From NCBI GenBank assembly GCA_020833245.1, contig JAJHQQ010000005.1, positions 1-42,547 of the forward strand: DNA of 42,547 bases, in the 5' to 3' direction. The notes under the pieces were generated by a model. The model did not search any database, was not told the origin of the DNA, and saw only the letters and a program-made list of their open reading frames with translations. The position numbers were made by a program, and so were the translations under genes. Within the stretch, counting starts at the first letter, position 1; every line of letters starts with the position of its first letter. This DNA is from Desulfurococcaceae archaeon. Lineage in GTDB: Archaea; Thermoproteota; Thermoprotei_A; Sulfolobales; Desulfurococcaceae. This document shows positions 14,833 through 23,337 of this stretch, piece after piece.

Positions 14833-17616
14833 ATGACTATGGGTGAAGTTTCTCGAATTGCAGAGTGTCTTAAGAAACTAGGATACGAGGAGTTAACGGA
14901 AATACAGCGTGAAAGCCTAAGGCACATTCTTAAAGGAGAGAATACTATAATTCTAGCTCCAACTGGCAGCGGCAAAACAGAGGCTGCTGTGTTTCCAGTT
15001 ATGCTTAAAATCTCTACTTTGAAGCTAGAGCCTATAGTCGCGATATACGTGACTCCTCTAAGGGCTTTAAATCGAGACTTAGAGCGGAGACTACAAGAGA
15101 TCGCGTTGTGTTTTAATCTACAAGTTGCTGTGAGACACGGCGACACTCCAGGTAGTTTAAGAAAACAGCTAGCTAAGAACCCCCCGCATATTTTGATTAC
15201 TACACCTGAGTCGTTTAATTACATAGTGCTAGATGAGTCTCTCAGAGAGAGGCTTAGAAACCTAGAGTTTATAGTTATTGACGAGTACCGGGAAGTTCTT
15301 GAGAGTAAACGTGGAGCTCTGTTACTTACGGTTATTAGTCTACTAGAGAACCTACTCCGCAAGAAAGTAGTTAAAGTAGCTTTGGCCGCTACTCTAAGCA
15401 ATATTGACTTAGCAGTTAAAATGCTGTCTCCGGAGGAAGATGTCGTAGTAGTCAAGGATCCTAGTCTAAAGGCCTTTAAAATAGAAGTAGTTGACCCTGT
15501 TGAGTGTACTAGTGAGGAGTGTAAACTAATCAGCGAGGAGACCAAAAACACACAGCTAGCTGCGAGAATTAGTACTATTCTAAGTATAGCTAGAAAACAC
15601 AAGCATATACTAGTCTTCACTAACACGAGGTCTCTCGCCGAGAGCCTCAACTACTTGTTGAGAAAGCTAAGCGGGATTCACAAACTCGAAGTTGATGTTC
15701 ACCATGGGAGCCTCTCAAGACAGCACAGAGAGAGCGTTGAGAGGGGGTTTAGAGATAGGAAAATAAACATACTAGTAGCGACATCAAGCCTAGAGCTCGG
15801 CATAGACATAGGTCACGTCAATCACGTAGTTCAGTACATGTCGCCTAGACAAGTAGTTAGACTAGTACAGCGTATTGGTAGGAGTAGGCATAGAATAGGC
15901 GACTTTAGTGAAGGCACTGTTATCGTAACAAGCAATGTACTCCACAAACTCGAGGTGGAGGCGCTAGTAGAGAGAGCTCTTAAAGGTGATATTGAAGAGG
16001 AGTATATACTCAACAAGCCGCTAGACGTTCTCGCTTACGCGGTTGCTTTATACGTCGCGGTTCACTCAGATGGAGTTGGCGTCGAGGACCTCTTTGAGAT
16101 AGTTAAGAGGACGCCTCTTTACGGTGATTTAACGCGCGAGGAGTACTTAAAAGTCATAGAGTACTTATCTTATACTCACGTGCTCAATCTTGTGAGTGGT
16201 GTTCTCAAGCCAACTAGGAAGACGAAGCTGTACCTGTACATTACTTCAATGATACCGTCAAGCAGGGAGGTTAACGTAATAGACATTACGAGTGACAGAA
16301 AAATTGGTACTCTAGATGAAGAGTACGTTGTAGTTAATATCTCACCGGGGGATAAGCTGATTCTCGCGGGTAGATCTTGGAGTGTTCTGAGTTACGATGA
16401 AAGAGACGCTAAGCTGTACGTAGAGCCGATAACCATACAGTTCTCTGAGGCCTTTATACCACACTGGGAGGGAGAAAACATACCGGTAGAGTACTCAGTT
16501 GCCACTATGGTTGGCGAGAAACTGAGGGCTCTCAAAAGCCAGTGCGCTGAAACTGACTATAGAGTTTCGAGCAGTTTACTAGATCAGGTTAGAGAACTAG
16601 GGGATGCTAGAAGTATTTATGTTGATTACGTCGAAGACATGAGAATAGTACTCATAAATGTATTTGGCGGTAGTCGAGTAAATAACGCGATTAGAGACAT
16701 CTTAAAGCACGTTCTGAAGTCAATGTACCCGCATGTTAGAGTAGAGACGCACTCTACACCATATGTTGTTGCTGTAAGATTTATTGATCCTGTAAGCCCG
16801 GTAATTGTAGAGCAAGTCTACAATGTAATTAGAGAGCTTTACAAATACACTACACCAGAGGTTATGCGGCGCGTCGCAACTAGTAGTAATACTGTACTCT
16901 GGAGGATTTACCAAGTAGGTCAGAGATTCGGGGCAATTTCACCGGGTGCACCGGTTAGCAGGAGGCTACTTGAGGCTTTCGTGGAAACGGTTATAGGTGA
17001 GGAGGCGCTGAAAGAGGTTTTAATAAGAGACTACGACATTAAGTCTTTGAGCAGACTCGCAGAGGAAATTTTAAACGGGTACATCAAAGTTGCTTTTAGG
17101 AAATATGGTACTCTTCAAAGTCACCACCTAGCTCTACTCGAATACGTTGAGACACCACTCACGAGGGAGTTGCCTCTACTAGATAAGTCCACTTATCTCA
17201 GTAAACTATTACGGAGAAGAGTCTTACTTGTTTGCATTAAATGTGGCTTCAGTATTGAGAGCTCTGTCAAGGAGATCATTGAGAATTTTAAAGAATACTC
17301 GTGTCTGAGGTGTGGGTATGCTACGCTAACACTAGTTAAAGGCGATGTAGATGTAGAGCTGGAAGTTCTCAGCAAGGCGAGAAGGGGTTTAAAAATAAGT
17401 GGAGAAGAGAGGAGGGTTTACGAGGATCTTGTGACGAGATCCACGTTATTGTACAAATTCGGAGATAAGGCTCTACTAGCTCTCGCTGCCAGGGGCGTGA
17501 GTACTAGTGAGGCGGCTAGAATACTCTCAAAAGTATTCACGGGGTCTGACATTATAGAAGAGATCTACGAGGCCGAGAAGAGATTTATCAGGGCAGGAGT
17601 ATTCAGAAGGAAGTAG
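14833..17616 (+). CDS. lhr: Lhr-type superfamily 2 helicase
   Basis: A 927-residue large helicase-related protein. Motifs in order: Q-like T-E-I-Q (22-25), Walker A A-P-T-G-S-G-K-T-E (42-50), T-P-L-R-A-L-N (74-80), T-T-P-E-S-F (123-128), motif II D-E-Y-R (150-153), motif III A-A-T-L-S, motif V S-S-L-E-L-G-I-D-I-G and motif VI Q-R-I-G-R-S-R-H-R. The Lhr core follows. Near the C-terminus are two C-x2-C pairs (C-I-K-C and C-L-R-C), forming a zinc ribbon. Lhr enzymes move 3'-5' on single-stranded DNA and unwind DNA-RNA hybrids and forks in repair. Motif II has Arg where the family has His. It ends exactly where the convergent PP-loop gene ends. Confidence 0.9.
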   Translation: MTMGEVSRIAECLKKLGYEELTEIQRESLRHILKGENTIILAPTGSGKTEAAVFPVMLKISTLKLEPIVAIYVTPLRALNRDLERRLQEIALCFNLQVAVRHGDTPGSLRKQLAKNPPHILITTPESFNYIVLDESLRERLRNLEFIVIDEYREVLESKRGALLLTVISLLENLLRKKVVKVALAATLSNIDLAVKMLSPEEDVVVVKDPSLKAFKIEVVDPVECTSEECKLISEETKNTQLAARISTILSIARKHKHILVFTNTRSLAESLNYLLRKLSGIHKLEVDVHHGSLSRQHRESVERGFRDRKINILVATSSLELGIDIGHVNHVVQYMSPRQVVRLVQRIGRSRHRIGDFSEGTVIVTSNVLHKLEVEALVERALKGDIEEEYILNKPLDVLAYAVALYVAVHSDGVGVEDLFEIVKRTPLYGDLTREEYLKVIEYLSYTHVLNLVSGVLKPTRKTKLYLYITSMIPSSREVNVIDITSDRKIGTLDEEYVVVNISPGDKLILAGRSWSVLSYDERDAKLYVEPITIQFSEAFIPHWEGENIPVEYSVATMVGEKLRALKSQCAETDYRVSSSLLDQVRELGDARSIYVDYVEDMRIVLINVFGGSRVNNAIRDILKHVLKSMYPHVRVETHSTPYVVAVRFIDPVSPVIVEQVYNVIRELYKYTTPEVMRRVATSSNTVLWRIYQVGQRFGAISPGAPVSRRLLEAFVETVIGEEALKEVLIRDYDIKSLSRLAEEILNGYIKVAFRKYGTLQSHHLALLEYVETPLTRELPLLDKSTYLSKLLRRRVLLVCIKCGFSIESSVKEIIENFKEYSCLRCGYATLTLVKGDVDVELEVLSKARRGLKISGEERRVYEDLVTRSTLLYKFGDKALLALAARGVSTSEAARILSKVFTGSDIIEEIYEAEKRFIRAGVFRRK

Positions 17617-19554
17617 TCACGGGGTAAACTGGATCTTTCTTCTGCTCTTTCTCTTAAATGACTTGTAGTCTCCGAGAATAAGGGGTATTACGATTTTCTC
17701 CACGAGCTGGTCGCTCACCGGGCACACGTCGATGAAAATACGCGTGGACTTCTCGTCTAGTCGACTTAGCAGTCTCGGCCCCCCTGGCGTTAGCTTAACT
17801 GACCCACGTGGGGACCAGACTACACAGCTACCGCAAAATACACATGCTCGTAGTCTGTATACGCTCTTAATTACATCCACGACGTCTTCGAAATACCCAT
17901 TTTCAGGATATTGCGCTACTAGTATTCTGTCCCTTATAGTTATTTTTAAGCTCTCTTTTACTAACTCGACGCTGTTGCCTCGTGTAATAACACTGAAACC
18001 TGCTTTTTCAGCATTATTAGCGAAGAGGTCTTCGTGCCCGTCAGCCACGATCTTATCGTTGAACTCCACTGTAATACCTGATTCGCCCCTGCTAACTCTT
18101 ACAGGGTAAAAGCCGACCTTACTAGAAGCCAGTCTCTTCTCATACTCTTCCCGCCAGTTAACCTGGTGGTTCCCTAGCTGGGCTATAATTCTCTTCTTTG
18201 CTGTTGCAGGCGTAAGCCATCTCCACAGCCCCAGCTTACTCCACACTGGTGGTTGCTGTAGTCTCTCACGCCAAGATTCGAGTACGAGCCACCACTTAGA
18301 CCACAATTCAGGATATAGCCTCTCAATCTCCCTGTACTCAGCTAGCGCTGAGGACGGACACAAGTAGCATCCAAGCCTATTAAACCCCTCTTCGTAGAGC
18401 TTATTGAAAGGTAATCTATACTTGTAAATGTATAGCCAGCATGCTAGTTGACTCCAGTACTGGATTGGTGTAGTGCTGATCATGTGGGAGACCCACTTAT
18501 TACGCCACACTAGTGGACTACGTGCCCTGTCAAGGGACTCATACGCTCTCTGGCCAACGATATTAAGGGCTCCGCCGGGCCACATGGCTCGAGTTAACTT
18601 AGCTATAGGGGTTAACTTAGCTACTTTACAACACCACCTGTAGTCTTTTCCTGGTGGCCCGAAGACCTCTACTGCTCTCCAGAAAATATCTCCCGCAGAA
18701 GCAAAGTATACTTTGAAGTTGTAGTAGCGCGCTATTTCCTCAATGTTCTTTAAAGTCTCCGGCAATTCTAGTCCAGTGTCATTAAACACTATTTCAACTT
18801 CTCCGAACACTCTGCGAGCTAAGTCTAGAGCGACGAGGCTGTCTTTACCGCCTGAGCATGAAACTACTGGTTTTAAATTAAATCTCCTGCTCAATCTCTG
18901 GAGAAATCCTATTGACTTTTCTTCTAGGCTGTTTAAGCCCTCAGTGTTACGGGAGAGAACGAGGTCTATATTAGCTGTTTTCTCACTAGTCTCAATTGGT
19001 AAGACTCTCTCGTAGAAAGTCTTAGTGATAACTATGTTGTCTCCTCTCGCTTCTCCGACAGCGCGGATGTTTCCGCGCTGATCTAGCACTACTACTTGTC
19101 TAGCTGAGCCAGCGTATTTACCTGTAATTACCCGGTCTACATAGAATGGGGGAGTACTCACAATGGTCTCGACGTAGCCTAGTTGAACAGCTAAGTAGGC
19201 TCCTTGATACGTTAGTCTAAATCTCCACTTTTCTCTAAACGGATCATAGTATAGTTGGCCAATTACGTTTCCGGATACTACGACCTCGTACATTAAGTCC
19301 CAGTGAGGCACTTTATTAAGCAGTATAAACTTACCACTAATGTACTTATCGTATAGCTTGAGGTCTCCGAACTCGTACTTTAACGCTTCTTTAAGCCTCT
19401 CTAAGTCGCCTTTAAAAGCTGGTTGAGCATCACACGGCTCAGTAAGCTTTAAAGCGTAGAATAGGTCTATTTCTTCTTGTTTCGGCCTAATAACCGGTAT
19501 GTTTAACCAGGTATCCCAGTATATCTTGACGACTCTAGGCCACAGTCTTCTCAC
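17617..19554 (-). CDS. PAPS reductase-like PP-loop enzyme with Cys clusters
   Basis: A 645-residue multidomain protein. An N-terminal region of about 220 residues (with PUA-like stretches) precedes the PP-loop ATP-pyrophosphatase motif V-S-C-S-G-G-K-D-S (about 232-240). Then come the paired W-C-C-K motif, characteristic of PAPS reductase-like proteins, and L-G-C-Y-L-C-P-S. The C-terminal part has C-V-F-C-G-S-C-V-V-W plus a later C-P, the arrangement of a 4Fe-4S or zinc site. Such archaeal proteins are predicted PAPS reductase/FAD synthetase-like enzymes and may modify RNA or transfer sulfur; no sulfate-assimilation genes are nearby. The start is GTG. It meets the helicase gene end to end with no gap. 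Confidence 0.8.
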   Translation of the reverse strand: MRRLWPRVVKIYWDTWLNIPVIRPKQEEIDLFYALKLTEPCDAQPAFKGDLERLKEALKYEFGDLKLYDKYISGKFILLNKVPHWDLMYEVVVSGNVIGQLYYDPFREKWRFRLTYQGAYLAVQLGYVETIVSTPPFYVDRVITGKYAGSARQVVVLDQRGNIRAVGEARGDNIVITKTFYERVLPIETSEKTANIDLVLSRNTEGLNSLEEKSIGFLQRLSRRFNLKPVVSCSGGKDSLVALDLARRVFGEVEIVFNDTGLELPETLKNIEEIARYYNFKVYFASAGDIFWRAVEVFGPPGKDYRWCCKVAKLTPIAKLTRAMWPGGALNIVGQRAYESLDRARSPLVWRNKWVSHMISTTPIQYWSQLACWLYIYKYRLPFNKLYEEGFNRLGCYLCPSSALAEYREIERLYPELWSKWWLVLESWRERLQQPPVWSKLGLWRWLTPATAKKRIIAQLGNHQVNWREEYEKRLASSKVGFYPVRVSRGESGITVEFNDKIVADGHEDLFANNAEKAGFSVITRGNSVELVKESLKITIRDRILVAQYPENGYFEDVVDVIKSVYRLRACVFCGSCVVWSPRGSVKLTPGGPRLLSRLDEKSTRIFIDVCPVSDQLVEKIVIPLILGDYKSFKRKSRRKIQFTP

Positions 19555-19644
19555 TTAGACACCTTCAACTAGTTACACGCCTTTGTAATACTTTTACTCA
19601 ACTCTCTACTTTTTACCCTCTACTCACGTTACTAGGGGGCTTTT

Positions 19645-19911
19645 GTGGCCGACTTAGTTGAGTTCATTAAGGGGTTAATTACGCTAATTGTAGTAGTAGC
19701 GTGGTTTGTGTTTCTACTAGCTTGGATTATTGGGTGGCTTATTAGAGGCTTACCAATACCGTTTCTTAGAGTCAAGAAGTTGGGTAATAAGTTCATAGAA
19801 GACGCTGTGTGGGCGGCTTTCTGGCTGGCTATGGGTACAACGGTCTTCGCGATTATAGCTTATGTAACGTCATCTCTACAACTCCCAATGCCTCAGCCCC
19901 CAATTCCATGA
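19645..19911 (+). CDS. cedA1: CedA1-like two-helix membrane protein (candidate pilin)
   Basis: An 88-residue protein with two hydrophobic helices (about 8-33 and 52-76) joined by a short basic loop, I-R-G-L-P-I-P-F-L-R-V-K-K-L-G. There is no signal peptide. The hairpin with a basic turn is the shape of VirB2-like conjugative pilins and of CedA1 in the crenarchaeal DNA-import system. It is the first gene of a four-gene operon ending in a VirB4-like ATPase. The next gene begins with a closely similar hairpin. The start is GTG. Assignment to CedA1 rests on size, topology and neighbours; the name is inferred. Confidence 0.68.
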   Translation: MADLVEFIKGLITLIVVVAWFVFLLAWIIGWLIRGLPIPFLRVKKLGNKFIEDAVWAAFWLAMGTTVFAIIAYVTSSLQLPMPQPPIP

Positions 19912-19956
19912 TTACTTATACTTAAATATCCCCAAGTTTATGGCGAGTGAGGCTCT

Positions 19957-21321
19957 ATGGATCTTCTCTCTACTGCTTTCTACTTGTCTGTACTCTCCTA
20001 TTGTCTCGGGGCACTACTTCGAGCTCTACCTCTACCATTTTTCTCGTTGAAAAAGCTCGGTAAGACTCTAATGGTTGACAGTGTCTTCTCAGCCACACTA
20101 GTATTTTCTTACCAGACTCTCCTATCGATCATTGACTACCTAGGAAGCGTGCTGAACACAGACTGGACAAGTTTCTCAGCGTGGGTTTCTGAGAGATCTA
20201 CAATACTCTTACTACTACTAACCGCGTTTAAGGCTATTGGAGTTTTAGTGGCCAAAATCGGCTTAGGCGCGGTGTTCTCCGGCATACTCTCGTCTATTAC
20301 GAGTTTAATTACGACTTCACTAACAACACTTCTCTCAGTCTGGATATTGTCCCTAATGATAAGAGCGGCCTCCGGTTTTCTCATGGCTATTGGAATACTC
20401 CTCATTTCAATACCATTTAGACTCGCAAGGGGGGCCGGGGCCGCGATTATAGCTGTAACCGTGGTCTTCTCTATAGGCATGCCTTTAATGCCTCACTTTA
20501 TTTCAATTGTCTCAAGTGGAACAGTGGTTAGCATTGGCCTCAGTGAGCCTTTGTGCTCAGGTACTTTACAGTTAGTGGATGCTCGAGGAAACCCGGTGGG
20601 GCAGGCTGTTATTGAAGGGTATAGGGGGAGAGATCTCCTTTACAGGTATGTTTTTAACAACAATGGATTACTAGTAGTCGGCAAAACTACCGGCGGCCTT
20701 CCCTGTGGTGAGCACGTAGCTAAGATCGAGATAGCCGGATTTAAATACAGCTATATTGTACCAGCTCGTGGACCAGCAGATTTCTCGAATATTACTTTTC
20801 AGCTTCCAGACATCCTGGTGTTAGATACTAGAAGGCTTTTTGAAGTTGGAAGAGGAGTTCAAGTAGTCAACTACTCTAAGTCTGAGAGTGGAGTAGTCCT
20901 TCAGCTAGAATCGAGTGGAGACTCGTACTTTGCAGTTTATACAGAAGCATCCGATACCCTAGTAGTGACTATTAATGGCGTAGAAGTTAGAGAGTCCACT
21001 GTAATTAAGTATACTTGGCATAATATTAACTACACTGGCTTTAAGTACAATCTCGCTCCGGGCACTTATCTGGTTAATGTAACTGTGTATATTCAGTCCA
21101 CAACGCCGCTAGACGTGCCAGTAGAGCCATTCGTGATTAAGGCTTTTAACCTGGACCCTCTCGCCCCCGAGACTGTGTTCGCGTACTTAACGTACCTGTT
21201 TGTAGAGCTGACTATTCTGCCGCTTATTTACGTAGCCATCTTAATGACGATCTCCTACGGGGTTGCCCGCTTACTCGGGGGAGTCTCAGTTAACATTGCG
21301 AGATACATGGTGATGGTGTAA
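19957..21321 (+). CDS. cedA: CedA-like polytopic membrane protein with ectodomain
   Basis: A 454-residue protein. Residues 1-63 form a hairpin very like the preceding gene's product (L-R-A-L-P-L-P-F-F-S-L-K-K-L-G here, I-R-G-L-P-I-P-F-L-R-V-K-K-L-G there). Further membrane segments lie at about 82-100, 104-135, 140-155 and 160-185. Residues 186-400 are a beta-rich, probably extracytoplasmic region with several N-x-S/T sites (N278, N305, N359, N375), then a final membrane segment (405-440). CedA is the VirB6-like channel component of the Ced system. The ectodomain resembles no fold I recognise. It is followed immediately by a 56-codon gene with no spacer. Confidence 0.65.
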   Translation: MDLLSTAFYLSVLSYCLGALLRALPLPFFSLKKLGKTLMVDSVFSATLVFSYQTLLSIIDYLGSVLNTDWTSFSAWVSERSTILLLLLTAFKAIGVLVAKIGLGAVFSGILSSITSLITTSLTTLLSVWILSLMIRAASGFLMAIGILLISIPFRLARGAGAAIIAVTVVFSIGMPLMPHFISIVSSGTVVSIGLSEPLCSGTLQLVDARGNPVGQAVIEGYRGRDLLYRYVFNNNGLLVVGKTTGGLPCGEHVAKIEIAGFKYSYIVPARGPADFSNITFQLPDILVLDTRRLFEVGRGVQVVNYSKSESGVVLQLESSGDSYFAVYTEASDTLVVTINGVEVRESTVIKYTWHNINYTGFKYNLAPGTYLVNVTVYIQSTTPLDVPVEPFVIKAFNLDPLAPETVFAYLTYLFVELTILPLIYVAILMTISYGVARLLGGVSVNIARYMVMV

Positions 21322-21492
21322 TTGAAAAAGCCCACACTTATTCTCATTGTATTAACTATTCTCTATGGATTTCAAATGGTATTGTTAACTTCGAGTATAG
21401 TACACCTACTAGTTCCTACAGCGCTCTCAGTGCTCTTAGTACTAGTAATGAGAGTGGTGAAGAGGAGTGAAACTAGTCAAAAAGGCTCTTGA
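21322..21492 (+). CDS. Small two-helix membrane protein (CedA2/VirB3-like candidate)
   Basis: A 56-codon gene starting with TTG directly after the cedA-like stop and ending inside the VirB4-like gene (26-base overlap in another frame). It encodes M-K-K-P then two hydrophobic segments (about 5-23 and 26-43) and a basic tail, M-R-V-V-K-R-S-E. The filled operon spacing, membrane-protein composition and tight coupling support translation. Its place between the channel and VirB4-like genes is where VirB3-like or CedA2 proteins are expected. Homology is not shown by sequence; the role is inferred. Confidence 0.55.
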   Translation: MKKPTLILIVLTILYGFQMVLLTSSIVHLLVPTALSVLLVLVMRVVKRSETSQKGS

Positions 21493-23098
21493 CTTCCTAC
21501 AGGATTTTCTACCACGAGACTTTAAACTCTCACTTGAACCCCCAGACGTAGTAGTCCAGTACTCTGGGAGAGTAGTAATTAAGCGTGTTTTAGTTTGTAG
21601 AGATGTAGATTACTCGCTCGACGACTTATCTGAGGCTTCAGCGAGAACTCTCTTAGAGGCTTATACTGCACTGCTTCAATCGCTGCCCGAGGGCGTTCAC
21701 ATACACATATTTAAAGAGGAGTTTAACATAGAGGGCTACATGAAGAGGCTTGTAAATGATATTTTAAATACGCAGGTGGATCTTGAAAGTACACGCGACG
21801 AGGTGCGTAGAGTTAAACTCGAGGCTAAGTTGCACAAGCTTAAAAGCATATATGAGGCTCTCGTAAAGGGAAAGCCATTTATTAGGTCTACGCTGGTAGT
21901 AGCGTTTTCTGTTAGCGATTCGAGTCTAAGTAGAGCTAAGAGCCTCGCAGACTACTATGAGGCTCTTATCACTGACTTGTTTCAGAAAAACCTTAATTTT
22001 CAGCTTAGTAGAGCTACTCGCAACGAGATAGCCAAGTATATACTTGAATTTCTCGGTTTAAGTAAACACTCACATAGTAGCCCAGTTATCCTAGAGGCTA
22101 GCAAGCTCTCTGCTTTTCAGCCCCTAGTCTTAGACAAGTTCACGCCTATTAGCGGAGTAGTTGTCATCGGGTTTTCCAAGGACACCTTACACCCCATTGG
22201 GCTGAGACCGGAGGACTTCTACTATCACTTAGCCGTAATCGGCCCGACTGGGAGGGGTAAAACGACTCTACTTGCAGGAATAATTGAGCAAGTACTAGCC
22301 GACTCGAATACGAGGGTTTTTGCTGTTGACTTTAAAGGCGACTTAGAAAGCTATTTACAGCCAGGCATCGTGGAGGTAGCTAAGCCCGAGGACATGCCTC
22401 TAAACTTCTTGAAGACTCCTCCGGGAGTTAGCTCTATTGACTGGAGGGGTGTCGTCTTAGACGCGCTCTCCCACGTGACTAGTCTACCCCCCGACAAGGT
22501 CTCGAGGGCGCTAAGCTCGCTGGAGAGGTCTAGTAGTCTCGAGTACGCTTTGAAATCTCAAGTAGCATCACTTCTTATTCACTTCCTCGAATTTGTAGGG
22601 GGAGAAGTAGACTACACGAGGCTTCAAGACGTATATAGAAGGGGGGTTGTTGTCAGTTTAAAGAGTAGAGGAGTAGTGTTTCAGAACACGTATGCATCGC
22701 TCTTCATAGGACTACTCCGCTACGTCTTGCTAAGAGAGAGTAGTGATCACGGCGCGCTACTCGTACTCGACGATGCGTGGAGAGTTCTAAAATCGAGGTT
22801 TATTGTTGAACTAGTTCGAGAGGGTAGAAGTAGAAAAGTCGGAGTTGTGATCTCGACGCAGACGCCCGAGGACATGCCAGTTGAGATTCTCGAAAACGTA
22901 AATCACTACGTGGTTTTCGGCTCGAGGAATAGAGATTACATTGATAAAATAAGGAGAATTTTAGGCCTTAAAGAGGAGCACGCAAACGCTCTATTTAAAC
23001 TAAGCGTGGGTGAAGCAGTATACGCAAACACCATTACGAGGAGAACCGAGATCATCACCACTGCTAAACCCTACAAGTTAGCTAAGTCTCCGAGCTAG
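21467..23098 (+). CDS. cedB: CedB-like VirB4/HerA-family ATPase
   Basis: A 543-residue protein. Residues 1-200 form an alpha/beta N-domain rich in charged helices (about 85-135), as in VirB4/TrbE proteins. Walker A is G-P-T-G-R-G-K-T-T (259-267), followed by V-D-F-K-G-D (288-293); Walker B is L-L-V-L-D-D-A-W (431-438), then I-S-T-Q-T-P-E-D (462-469). VirB4-type motors power assembly and DNA transfer in conjugation; in crenarchaea the equivalent CedB drives DNA import between cells. No membrane helix is present in the ATPase itself; the upstream overlapping small protein may anchor it. The GTG start overlaps that gene. Confidence 0.78.
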   Translation: MKLVKKALDFLQDFLPRDFKLSLEPPDVVVQYSGRVVIKRVLVCRDVDYSLDDLSEASARTLLEAYTALLQSLPEGVHIHIFKEEFNIEGYMKRLVNDILNTQVDLESTRDEVRRVKLEAKLHKLKSIYEALVKGKPFIRSTLVVAFSVSDSSLSRAKSLADYYEALITDLFQKNLNFQLSRATRNEIAKYILEFLGLSKHSHSSPVILEASKLSAFQPLVLDKFTPISGVVVIGFSKDTLHPIGLRPEDFYYHLAVIGPTGRGKTTLLAGIIEQVLADSNTRVFAVDFKGDLESYLQPGIVEVAKPEDMPLNFLKTPPGVSSIDWRGVVLDALSHVTSLPPDKVSRALSSLERSSSLEYALKSQVASLLIHFLEFVGGEVDYTRLQDVYRRGVVVSLKSRGVVFQNTYASLFIGLLRYVLLRESSDHGALLVLDDAWRVLKSRFIVELVREGRSRKVGVVISTQTPEDMPVEILENVNHYVVFGSRNRDYIDKIRRILGLKEEHANALFKLSVGEAVYANTITRRTEIITTAKPYKLAKSPS

Positions 23099-23210
23099 GA
23101 GAAAAGGGAGCAGCTTCGAGGCATTTGTAGTAATATAGATTTAATAAGTGTAATTCTCATTAAGAAGCCTGGGAAGTGAAACGGCGTGAGTGCTTATAGT
23201 GGTGAACTTT

Positions 23211-23315
23211 ATGGGCGGTAGACAGAAGACTACTTTATTTATTATTAAGGAGAGAGCTCAAAAGGGAGGACAGCCCAGTAAGGAGGAAAAGAAGCCACGT
23301 AAAGAGGGCAAATAG
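23211..23315 (+). CDS. 34-residue basic protein, S25e N-terminus-like
   Basis: An ATG at 23211 with a GGTG motif 6 bases upstream opens a 34-codon frame: M-G-G-R-Q-K-T-T-L-F-I-I-K-E-R then a Lys/Gln/Glu-rich tail. It resembles the flexible N-terminus of archaeal ribosomal protein S25e (M-G-G-x-x-K-K-P-x-S-x-x-E-K-R), but the winged-helix body of S25e is missing in all frames before the next gene. It may be a degraded S25e copy, a small basic protein, or chance. The rest of the 239-base gap (23099-23337) holds only an AT-rich promoter-like stretch near 23133-23150. Confidence 0.4.
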   Translation: MGGRQKTTLFIIKERAQKGGQPSKEEKKPRKEGK

Positions 23316-23337
23316 CGTAGATTAGCCGTGAAACTTA

